From contig CM049312.1 in assembly GCA_026874595.1 (NCBI GenBank), positions 66,932,929-66,996,928 on the forward strand: a stretch of 64,000 nucleotides of DNA, given 5' to 3'. The position numbers and the translations under genes were made by a program. Of the stretch, positions 36,749 to 45,730 are shown piece after piece; position 1 is the stretch's first letter; each line of letters starts with the position of its first letter. The notes under the pieces were generated by a model. The model had not been told where the DNA came from, did no database searches, and saw only the letters and a program-made list of their open reading frames with translations. The stretch is from Sipunculus nudus. Taxonomy: Eukaryota > Annelida > Sipuncula > Golfingiida > Sipunculidae.

Positions 36749-38290
36749 TCAAAAAGCATACGTGTATTTTGTATCAAGATCAAGCAAGAAATAGGGAAAA
36801 TACACGCGGCCGTCTCTCACTTCTACACACGGTACATTAGAAGCAAACTGTCGCACGCGCCCCAAACGGAAAGACGCTGCCCACGCCGCTGTTCTTGTTA
36901 GAACAGAAAACAGGTTTTTCTTCGCGTCCTGTACTGAAACCGATCGACACTTGGCCATTTCCAAAGTGGCACAGAATGTGCGCCTCACACGACCCACACC
37001 TGTCCCGACGTAGCGATGGACGTGCCGTGACACGTGTCTGGCTGTTTTGGTTGACTTAACGACATACAGCCCAATCTTATCTTCTTCCAACATGGCCACG
37101 ACAAAAAACAGTTGGAAATCATTTATCCGCGTTGGCGTTCCATCGAATGCACCAGAGCGGTCGTACATTACTTTATATTCGTCATAATATTCGTCGTCCT
37201 CAGTGTGGTAACATAGGTCCATATCGATGTAATTTTCGACGGGACACCACAACTGTAGCTTTTCATCGGAAGGAGGGATGAACGTGTTACAATGCGCATG
37301 CACCTTATCGGCGGCGTCCCGAGGCCGCCCTGACACGCACAGACGGACAGCGTGTGGCAAATTGCACTGGTTGACAGGTGCGTCCAGCAGTGAACCACCG
37401 CTCGTGTTGTGACAGCCTATGTACACTCCTGACGGGATGAAGTTTTCTGTGAAGAGTCCCACTGGGTCCCACTGCTTGCCGAGTTTTTTGGCGTCCTGCA
37501 TAGCGTCCACGGTGACATCAGCCATGCAATCAGTGATGGTGTTGACAAAGACAGATGTTTCGTCTTTGAGTCTCCGACTGTGAAGTGCTGCCAGCAGAGA
37601 CTTCATTGGAACCTGTCGGCCGTAGGACGATTTCCCCTGCACCTGATGTAAATAGCCGTCCGTGTCCGGTCCTTCCACGCGTGAAATGAGGGCTTCGCTA
37701 GCATCCTGTATCACTTCGCATAATCTCTCGGCGTATGTGAGACCCGATTGCTGCACACGTAGTCTGTCCTTCATCTTTGCGTCCGCGTCCAGGAGGTGCA
37801 GACGCCGCCGTGTGAACATTAACAGCCCAGGGTCGAAATGTTTCGGGTGGGCCACAGTCGGTGCTGAAGAATCGGAAACGTCGACGGGGCCAGGCCCTGT
37901 GGTCGCCAGGTGGCTGAGGTCGACATTTATGGGCAATTCTGCCCCCGCCCTGCCCAAACTATCCCGGACGGGTTGCGTCTTTAACCTCACTATGTCCGTG
38001 TACTCCCCTTTGTACTTTCTGACGTCATGGTCGCCTACGAACACCCCATGGAGGTAAGTCTCTGGAACCCTCGGCAACACGGCTATGGCTTTGCGGCGGA
38101 TGTGTTCCGGCAGGCTTGTCTCCAGCCGGCGATTCTGTGTCCGCATGAAGCGGTCCCTGCTCATTTGATCGAACTTGAAAGCCTGTTCCATCACGTGTTG
38201 ATGGGTCACGGAGGGCAACTTATTTGGGATCCGCAATGGTGAACTTTGTCCCTCACGTCGTCCCTTGCTGTGACGGGAAAAGGGCGTCAT
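36749..38290 (-). CDS. Unassigned protein divergent from the giant tegument gene (513 aa)
   Basis: No family is recognised. The ATG at 38290 is the first; the upstream TTG is not needed. The N-terminus is basic (first 60 residues), and the rest looks globular with alternating strands and helices and an acidic patch near residue 365-375 (EDDEYYDEY). It has no signal peptide, membrane span or nucleotide-binding motif. Size and appearance would fit a capsid-associated protein such as a triplex or vertex component, but this is a guess from size. Its start is only about 55 bp from the tegument gene's ATG on the other strand, so the two share a compact divergent promoter. Confidence 0.65.
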   Translation of the reverse strand: MTPFSRHSKGRREGQSSPLRIPNKLPSVTHQHVMEQAFKFDQMSRDRFMRTQNRRLETSLPEHIRRKAIAVLPRVPETYLHGVFVGDHDVRKYKGEYTDIVRLKTQPVRDSLGRAGAELPINVDLSHLATTGPGPVDVSDSSAPTVAHPKHFDPGLLMFTRRRLHLLDADAKMKDRLRVQQSGLTYAERLCEVIQDASEALISRVEGPDTDGYLHQVQGKSSYGRQVPMKSLLAALHSRRLKDETSVFVNTITDCMADVTVDAMQDAKKLGKQWDPVGLFTENFIPSGVYIGCHNTSGGSLLDAPVNQCNLPHAVRLCVSGRPRDAADKVHAHCNTFIPPSDEKLQLWCPVENYIDMDLCYHTEDDEYYDEYKVMYDRSGAFDGTPTRINDFQLFFVVAMLEEDKIGLYVVKSTKTARHVSRHVHRYVGTGVGRVRRTFCATLEMAKCRSVSVQDAKKNLFSVLTRTAAWAASFRLGRVRQFASNVPCVEVRDGRVYFPYFLLDLDTKYTYAF

Positions 38291-38344
38291 CAAACGTCAG
38301 TGCAAAACGGACATTGTAGAGGTCAGACAGTTCCAATAATAAAA

Positions 38345-41300
38345 ATGGCACGGCAAACAGCCGACCCGACACCGATGAGCAGGACGGAATGGGACGAGCA
38401 GTTGCAAAAAACGGGATGGACGCGCAAGAACGTCATCAGAGACGGAAACAGTTTTTTCCGGGCTGTGGCCATACTAATGAACGGGATGCACGAAGGCCAG
38501 CATGGGAGGTTGCGTCAGGTAGTAAGGGATCACACAGGTAACAACGAGCTGCAGGAAGGGGTTGAACCAGGAAACGACGCGGTGCGGGCGATATCACATA
38601 AGTACGATTGCCATGTAAATGTCCTGCGGACGACAGGTGACATCCGCCTTCTGACATCATTAGCACGTAGCAGGAAACCTTCAATAACTCTCGTACACAC
38701 CGAAGGAGGGTACGACGTTTTAATACCGACATCTGAACAAGCAAAAGTACAACCACAGTCCTGTTCTCCTCCTCGTGCCATAGATATGTACGCGGATGTG
38801 GCATCCTCTTTACTCGAGGATCTTGACAAAGAATGGGCGAGGATCATGCACCGCATGCAGACAAGTGCCAGCACCAGACAAGAGCGTAGCGGCGGATTGG
38901 ACGAAAGACCGATAACAGGGCCGTTGCGGGAAGAACAGCACCGGCGGCACCTGCCTTCAATCAGTGCAAATGCCGCTGGTGGGAGCGCAGATCAAATGTG
39001 TACGGATGAACATGTGACGGCGGGTGGTGAAAGCGGAGAGGCGATGAGTACGGAGGAAACAGCGGATAAAACAGAAATACGAAAACGGCGGATGACATCA
39101 ACAGCAAGTAGAACAAACGCTCCAAGCCGTCCACAGTCGGGCAGTGTGACAGACGACCAACCGGTCCCAGGCAGTAAATCGAAAAGAAAGAAGTGTACTA
39201 AGCCCAAAACACCCGCACAGGCACCCCAAATGGACACCACGACTACGTCAGAAACGCAAACCCATAGTGATCCCGCACCTGAGACACGAGACGCAACGAC
39301 ACAGGAGGCTGTCCAAAAAGGCCCCGAACCCGACCCCCAGGTGTTATTCAATGAAGTTAAAAATATGCATGCTGAACTACAACCAGCCTGGTCACCGATT
39401 AAAAGTATCCGTGCTGTATCGCCACCAGCCATGTCACAGATTAATGACGAAACCGATAGGAACGTAGACGACGATAATGCCGCCCAACAATTGCTGGGTC
39501 AGCTTACAATGCTGGGTGCTCAGATTCCAGCCTCGTCATCAAACCAAGACGAAACCGATTTCGATATGATGACAGGTGAAATGTCACTGGCCGCAACAGA
39601 ACTCGCCAGACTACAAGCCGCAGAAGCTGAAACAGAACGCGCCATTCGAGAAGCCGCACAAGCTACAGCAGAACGGGCCAAACTAGAAGCCGCAATTGCT
39701 GCTGCAGAAATCGAACTGCGGCAGTCGGAAGCGGGGGTACAACAGGTAGCGGATGGTGTCTACCAACAGGGCGGAACGGGGCAGCCCAATCGTGTGCCAG
39801 GTGACACAGCCGACGACACACGGGAATTGACACTGCCCACAGAAACGGCTGATCACATAGGACATCAAAACGTGTACTGTGCGGAAGGTGGTATCGATCT
39901 GAATGATTTTTTATCTGAACTGTTTGGCGACGGACAATCAAATGACCAAGGCGTTCAAACACAACCTGCTGACCAGGGCGCGTCCGGGTCTGTACACTAT
40001 CAACATCCTTTCACAGAAGATACCACGTTCAGTCTTCCTTCATTTGACGGGGAAGACGACCGCAAACAGCAGGATGACCCTGTGAGAAAGACCCCCTCAG
40101 ACACGTCCAACGTGTCTTCATCAACCGGAGTCAACACACATCAACGGCCTGTAACAGGTTTGAGCATCGGTCAAGAAGCCAGAGGTGAAGAGGGACAACT
40201 GAGTAAATCTGATACGGACGAAACCGAAAGTGCCGTCGCCACCATCATCGCCGCCCTAGAGCATGACGAGCGGCATGAAGAGAAAAAGGTTACAGGTGAC
40301 ACAGTAAATGGGTTTGTTCCCTGCCCCGCAACTGCCGATGGCGGGGGCACATCACATCACATTGAACAACATGAAACCGACGAACAAGAAAGTATACAAG
40401 AAGGGAAGGCACACAGCACGGATACAACTGTTACCCAAGACCCTCCATTTCACAGCGATACAGCACAGGGAACGCCCATGCGGCAGGGCCAAGAGGACAT
40501 CCTGCAGATGGCAATGAACCAATGTGACATATTTAGCGCTTCAGACATCTGTCCCGATAACGTACCCACTGCGCCCTCTGTCACTGATCTGGGGGAAAAC
40601 GCAGGGGCTCAACACGTCGCGCCTTCTGTCTCTGCCGTCCCAGGGGATACTGCTGACAAAGATATTCCTTCTGAACATCCGCAACATGTGGGGGAGAATG
40701 AGGCACCGGAACAAGATGCAAATCAACATTTAAGGACGGTAGGAGAAACAGCCACGCCTGTTGCCCATACTGGTGGTGCGGAGGCGGCTCGCCGTATCGC
40801 AGACGGCTCTCCAGACACGGGTGCGTGCAAAAGAGAAACGCGTGGGCGAAAGGGCCACAAGAGTGTTTTGAAACCATCAAACCAGCATTCTACCGCCGAC
40901 AAGCAAAAGGAAGCTCTGAGGAAGACAGCGCGACGTCTTAAACGCAACTCGGTACGGCTCAGTACCAAAATACTACAACCTCGTGTCATACACCCCACAC
41001 CAGTTCCTGACTTTCCCAAGCGGAGACCAAGGCGCCAGCTACGCGTTGCGCACATTGACCACCCGTACTCGAAACCTCCTGGGTCGGAAGACGAGCCAAA
41101 GTGCATACGCAAAAAGCGGCAAGGACAACGGCGCAGAGCATCTAGTGCGCAGAACGATCGGCCATGTCAGTTATCATCCCGGCCCGTTGATGACACAGTT
41201 ACGACGCCCTCGGGCTCGGAAAAGGCAGGCGAACGACCGACCGCGGAAGACACCGCCGGACATGCAAAAAACGCAGAACAAACAACACATAAAGAAAATA

Positions 41301-44300
41301 CGAGCGGCGCGAGGGGCGAGTCGGACCAGATGGACACAACAGCCTGTGAGCAGAGGGAAACCAGCGCGGAAGAGTGTGGAGAAATGGAAGGTGACGATAG
41401 CGCCCCTTCCATGTCTGGAGACTATCCGACACGTGTTATGTTGTGTGATACGTTCGAAGACATAAAAACTCGGGAGTACTTCCAACTGGACAAAGGCGGT
41501 ATGTATAGTGTAGATATGACTCTTTGTCGTCCGCAGACCCCAAACCCCAGCGCGGACCACGCTTCCCTCCTAGCACCGCGGGTGAGAGATTCACACACGG
41601 TCACAGGTGCACCGTTTATGCAAACAGAAGAAACACAGGACGGACAGGAACAAGATGACGCGAGTTCTGTTTCACTTACAGAAAGAATACAGAATATGCC
41701 TGCCACGTTCGAGCAGAGCATGGACGACAGCGATGCGTCTGATGACACGTTGGAACAGCATATGGACGAGAGTAGCGAATGTGAGGGAAACGTGCCTATT
41801 AGTGTAACTACCATGGATGAGTCGGACGGCACGGTGGAAGACGAGGGAGGCGTGAACGACGCACGGCGTGTCCCTGTCAATACACAAGGAAAGACTGTCG
41901 CGTCACGCGGTGACCGCCCATGTGATACGGAGACCGCCAACGAAGGCAGAGGATCTGACAAACAGAGAGATATGCCTCGCAGCGACCGCCCGGACGAAAC
42001 ACGATCGAGTTCAGGCGGACCTCCCCGGCACGCGTCACAGAAAGATACAACGGGAAAAGATGCATCAAACACAGACGCGTGTGATATACCACCTGGACAC
42101 CCGGTGATCACGAAGTGCGTGACGGGGTCATTTCACCAGGGGGACCACCAACATTTTCTTTCGTTCTCAGTCGGAAAACAGTGTGTTCCCAACTGCGCAG
42201 TGGCTTTGATCCGGTGCAGCATTGAGGACCCGGAGACTTGGACAACCTCCACATTAGACGACATTTTAGACGCCGGCGACCAGCTTTACTACAGCATTAA
42301 AGGGTACCCTGTGGAAGACGCGGGATACGTTTGTTTGGACGAGTTGCCGGAAACGATTGACTGCTTCTCGCGTTCTTTCTCTGTGGTATCGTACATGTAC
42401 CGGAGCGACCTGATTAACAGAAATGATTTCCGTAACACTTACAGAACGTTACGGATGGCTCTGTGTGACGACAAGGGGTACTTATCGTCGATCCTGATAC
42501 TCCAAGACTGCGCAATCGCTGTCATGCAAAAAGGTAGCAAATATTACGTCTTCGATTCGCACAGTCGGGACATGCGCGGGAAGGTCACACCAACGGGCAC
42601 ATCTGTGCTTTTGGGATTTGACATTCTTGCAGAGGCTATTAAGCATATAACAAATCTCGCGTACACGCTGAAAGTAAACGGATACGAAAGCAGATTGTAC
42701 AGTATAACTGAGAACCGAGTGGACGCACCTGTCCGAGAGCAAACGGACCCTGTTGCCCCCGTCCACAGCACGCCGCGGGCGGACACTCCAGTTGATACGC
42801 AGCAGTCGGACCGGGTGGACGAAACGAGAGAAGAGGACGTCGCATCAGCCTGTAACACAGGAGCTGACGAGAAAATGGAAGAGCAGGATGTGGCGGCATC
42901 CGAGCAACATTCGGGTCAGTCCGGTGCGGAAGAAATGGAAGATGTGCAAGGTGACATCACCCGTGAGGAAACGACAGAAGAGGACGTCGCCACAAGACCT
43001 GCTCAGGAGCAGCCCGATGACGGGGCAGGCCAACCAAACCCCGCCTCCGCCTGTAACACAGGGGCTGAAGCGGATATGGAAGAGCAGGATGTGGCGGCAT
43101 ACGAGCAACATTCGGGTCCATCCGAGACGGAAGAAATGGAAGATGTGCAGGGTGACATCACCCGTGATGAACAGACCCCTCCGCGATCAGGCGAAGGCGA
43201 CCCAGGAGTCGACGATCTGAACACATCGACCCGCAAGAAGCTCCATATCAAAAGTCAACCCGGAAAAGCTTCAAACAACAGAGGTCGCCCCTCAAAAGGC
43301 GTGACGCACGGAAAGATGGACGAACATGCTGCGTCGTTGGTCAAACGGTATGAAGAGGCAGTCAAAGTATACAACGAACGTAGAGACACACTTGCACATT
43401 TCTGTGCAATTTGCACGTCCAAAGTGGTTGGAAATATCGAGGAGGTAGAGGAAATGAAGCAGAAACTGACTATGTTGAAGACGAAAGCACTGCGAGCGCG
43501 TACGAATATCCCATCATTACAGGGCGTCGATATACCCCTGATTGTGAAAAAGAAAGTAGAGCGTAAGCACAAGATAAACATAATGCCTAACACAGCGAAG
43601 GCTACAAAGGCTTTAGACAAGGCAGAAACAGAAGCAGCCAAAAGGGAAAAGAAAGAAAATGATCAAACAATCGCAGACATGCGGGCAGGCCTTTTGAACG
43701 AATTGCGAGACCCCAGTGTCACGTACGATGACGTGAAACGAAACGAGTCGAAATACCAGCACGTCCTGCCAATAACGCCCGCAGAAGAAAAAGACGCTAA
43801 GAGTACCGTCGAAGCATGGATGACGAACATGGCCGATTACATCGAATATGCCCTGATCCACATCGAAAAAAAAGCAGAAGAGTCACCGTCCATGTTGGCC
43901 GAGCCACCCCGTGGAGTGCCCGGGATTTTCTGGTTACACAAAGAAACGGATACACAAGTTGCGACGGGCAGAGCGCTGTTGGAAATGTACAGGGTGCTGC
44001 GCGCCAGCGCCGTCGACCATAACAAAACGCTGATAGACATGGTGGATCAACTGAAAGCATGGCTCGAGAATGCTTCTTTGCAATGTGTACATGATAAGAT
44101 CCGCGCGTGCCTCGAGACATGGTACGAACTGGACGCTTCTGTTCTCGACGAACGAGTCGATGCAATGCTCGGTCAGATTATGCCCCAATTACGTCTGATG
44201 AGGCTCCGTATCAGAAGCGGGACCAGTGGTGACGATGAAAAAAGTTTAAGACGCATGAAGATAAAGATCACATGTATGCAGGAAGACTTGCGGGAACTGC

Positions 44301-45730
44301 TCAGAAGCGTTTATGAATCTGCAGCACAGTACAGGGTTACCTCTAAAAAAAATGGACAATGGCATAACACGTTGACAGAAACGGAGAAAAAGCTGCAGAG
44401 AGAGTTGAAACAAATTGAGCAGGACATAGCTGCTGTGAGCGCACGGGTAGTGTCACTACCACAGCTCCGCAAGTCGCACCGGAGGAGAATGAATGTCCCT
44501 TTAACGCCGCTGACCGAAACTGAACCAATAGAGGGCCCTCCTTCAGCGCCCGAAACGGCATCAGTGAGAGAAAACCCGTCCGACGAAGTGAATAACGACC
44601 GTCACGAGAACGATCCTTTGACGCGGGACGAAGCCCGTCGCATATTGACGGAAAAGAATACACCAATGCAGGTGCGCATCGCTACCATTGCTCAGAGGTG
44701 CCCGGAGGTGAAAAAATGGAACACGCGGGTAAGCAAAGCCAAGGACGATTACGCCTCTCATAAGCGCCACCTCGAGGAAATTATTAAACGTTGCATGGGT
44801 ACTGAGTGCTCTTCGTGCACAGAAGCAGCATCGTTTATACAAACGATCGACGAGCTGGAGGGTGATGGGCAATCCCTGCGACGCACAACCAAAAATGTTC
44901 TTATGAAAGACCATGGCATCCCCGCAGGGATATGGGATGAATTGCGGGTCATCGCAGAGGTGTATGCGATCCCCGACCTGCCGGACACAGAGAAAGTGAG
45001 AACGAAACTGCGGGCACAGTTGGAGAAACTGAGTAAACAGGAAAAGGACGCAGAGAGAAAACAACTGCTGCAGCTCGTGAAAAGCGGTCAACTGGAATAC
45101 GCGAGAGCCAGAAACGTCGTAAAATCTCTTCTGCCTCTGCAAAAGGACGACGTATCGTTTGGGAAACAGGCGGTGGAAGTGTGGGTCAATAACGTGGTCA
45201 AAGACGTCGAAATTGCATTGTCTGACTATGAGCAATCGTGTCCACCTGGATGCGATGCTCCGCCTGAAAAACTACCGTGTTACATCTGTCTACTTGAGAA
45301 ACCTGACAGTACCGGCGCTGAGCTGCAGGAGTTGCTCGGAGTTTGCAAGGACGTTTATAATGCCTCTCACAACGATTCCCGCGAGGACAAGCTGAACAGG
45401 TTGATCGCCTGGGCTCGTCAGCCCGGCACCAAACCTATTCTGAAAGGGTTGCGCTGCTGTTTCAAAAACGTGTGGAACGCCGAAAGCGAGGAATTGGAAA
45501 AGCAGATAAATGAACACGTAAGTCGAGTAGATGAGATGTTCAGAAACGTAGACGCGTCGTACACGTCGGACGAAAGCAACCGTAAGAATGTCACTCTCCT
45601 GGAAGAACACATTGAAAAGGTGAGCCAGGTGAAGAAATCACTTTCGTGGTGTGAGGATAAAGCCGCAGCATGGCTTCAAAAGTTAGGTGGGAATCAGGAC
45701 CAGCCGTTCGACGTAAAAGGATGTCGTTAG
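38345..45730 (+). CDS. UL36-like: Large tegument protein, N-terminal part with degenerate OTU domain and herpesvirus-type deubiquitinase (UL36-like)
   Basis: This part encodes 2,461 residues to an in-frame TAG at 45728-45730; the same frame then continues for 2,866 codons, so this is probably the N-terminal half of one giant tegument protein. The ATG at 38345 has good context and is the first in frame. Residues about 28-130 match an OTU protease fold, but the catalytic Cys position is Ser (DGNSFFRA, Ser36) and the catalytic His position is Gly (GGYDVLIP, Gly122). A long disordered acidic region with coiled coil (about 415-465) follows. Residues about 1255-1460 form a herpesvirus tegument deubiquitinase: Gln-Cys at 1279-1280 and Asp-x-His at 1404-1406 with the right spacing. 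The remainder is largely alpha-helical. Confidence 0.85.
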   Translation: MARQTADPTPMSRTEWDEQLQKTGWTRKNVIRDGNSFFRAVAILMNGMHEGQHGRLRQVVRDHTGNNELQEGVEPGNDAVRAISHKYDCHVNVLRTTGDIRLLTSLARSRKPSITLVHTEGGYDVLIPTSEQAKVQPQSCSPPRAIDMYADVASSLLEDLDKEWARIMHRMQTSASTRQERSGGLDERPITGPLREEQHRRHLPSISANAAGGSADQMCTDEHVTAGGESGEAMSTEETADKTEIRKRRMTSTASRTNAPSRPQSGSVTDDQPVPGSKSKRKKCTKPKTPAQAPQMDTTTTSETQTHSDPAPETRDATTQEAVQKGPEPDPQVLFNEVKNMHAELQPAWSPIKSIRAVSPPAMSQINDETDRNVDDDNAAQQLLGQLTMLGAQIPASSSNQDETDFDMMTGEMSLAATELARLQAAEAETERAIREAAQATAERAKLEAAIAAAEIELRQSEAGVQQVADGVYQQGGTGQPNRVPGDTADDTRELTLPTETADHIGHQNVYCAEGGIDLNDFLSELFGDGQSNDQGVQTQPADQGASGSVHYQHPFTEDTTFSLPSFDGEDDRKQQDDPVRKTPSDTSNVSSSTGVNTHQRPVTGLSIGQEARGEEGQLSKSDTDETESAVATIIAALEHDERHEEKKVTGDTVNGFVPCPATADGGGTSHHIEQHETDEQESIQEGKAHSTDTTVTQDPPFHSDTAQGTPMRQGQEDILQMAMNQCDIFSASDICPDNVPTAPSVTDLGENAGAQHVAPSVSAVPGDTADKDIPSEHPQHVGENEAPEQDANQHLRTVGETATPVAHTGGAEAARRIADGSPDTGACKRETRGRKGHKSVLKPSNQHSTADKQKEALRKTARRLKRNSVRLSTKILQPRVIHPTPVPDFPKRRPRRQLRVAHIDHPYSKPPGSEDEPKCIRKKRQGQRRRASSAQNDRPCQLSSRPVDDTVTTPSGSEKAGERPTAEDTAGHAKNAEQTTHKENTSGARGESDQMDTTACEQRETSAEECGEMEGDDSAPSMSGDYPTRVMLCDTFEDIKTREYFQLDKGGMYSVDMTLCRPQTPNPSADHASLLAPRVRDSHTVTGAPFMQTEETQDGQEQDDASSVSLTERIQNMPATFEQSMDDSDASDDTLEQHMDESSECEGNVPISVTTMDESDGTVEDEGGVNDARRVPVNTQGKTVASRGDRPCDTETANEGRGSDKQRDMPRSDRPDETRSSSGGPPRHASQKDTTGKDASNTDACDIPPGHPVITKCVTGSFHQGDHQHFLSFSVGKQCVPNCAVALIRCSIEDPETWTTSTLDDILDAGDQLYYSIKGYPVEDAGYVCLDELPETIDCFSRSFSVVSYMYRSDLINRNDFRNTYRTLRMALCDDKGYLSSILILQDCAIAVMQKGSKYYVFDSHSRDMRGKVTPTGTSVLLGFDILAEAIKHITNLAYTLKVNGYESRLYSITENRVDAPVREQTDPVAPVHSTPRADTPVDTQQSDRVDETREEDVASACNTGADEKMEEQDVAASEQHSGQSGAEEMEDVQGDITREETTEEDVATRPAQEQPDDGAGQPNPASACNTGAEADMEEQDVAAYEQHSGPSETEEMEDVQGDITRDEQTPPRSGEGDPGVDDLNTSTRKKLHIKSQPGKASNNRGRPSKGVTHGKMDEHAASLVKRYEEAVKVYNERRDTLAHFCAICTSKVVGNIEEVEEMKQKLTMLKTKALRARTNIPSLQGVDIPLIVKKKVERKHKINIMPNTAKATKALDKAETEAAKREKKENDQTIADMRAGLLNELRDPSVTYDDVKRNESKYQHVLPITPAEEKDAKSTVEAWMTNMADYIEYALIHIEKKAEESPSMLAEPPRGVPGIFWLHKETDTQVATGRALLEMYRVLRASAVDHNKTLIDMVDQLKAWLENASLQCVHDKIRACLETWYELDASVLDERVDAMLGQIMPQLRLMRLRIRSGTSGDDEKSLRRMKIKITCMQEDLRELLRSVYESAAQYRVTSKKNGQWHNTLTETEKKLQRELKQIEQDIAAVSARVVSLPQLRKSHRRRMNVPLTPLTETEPIEGPPSAPETASVRENPSDEVNNDRHENDPLTRDEARRILTEKNTPMQVRIATIAQRCPEVKKWNTRVSKAKDDYASHKRHLEEIIKRCMGTECSSCTEAASFIQTIDELEGDGQSLRRTTKNVLMKDHGIPAGIWDELRVIAEVYAIPDLPDTEKVRTKLRAQLEKLSKQEKDAERKQLLQLVKSGQLEYARARNVVKSLLPLQKDDVSFGKQAVEVWVNNVVKDVEIALSDYEQSCPPGCDAPPEKLPCYICLLEKPDSTGAELQELLGVCKDVYNASHNDSREDKLNRLIAWARQPGTKPILKGLRCCFKNVWNAESEELEKQINEHVSRVDEMFRNVDASYTSDESNRKNVTLLEEHIEKVSQVKKSLSWCEDKAAAWLQKLGGNQDQPFDVKGCR
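42844..43167 (+). repeat. 201-bp period direct repeat in the tegument gene
   Basis: Two copies of about 123 bp (42844-42966 and 43045-43167), about 90 percent identical, encode an acidic Glu/Asp/Gln-rich segment just after the deubiquitinase domain. The period is a multiple of three. Confidence 0.8.
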
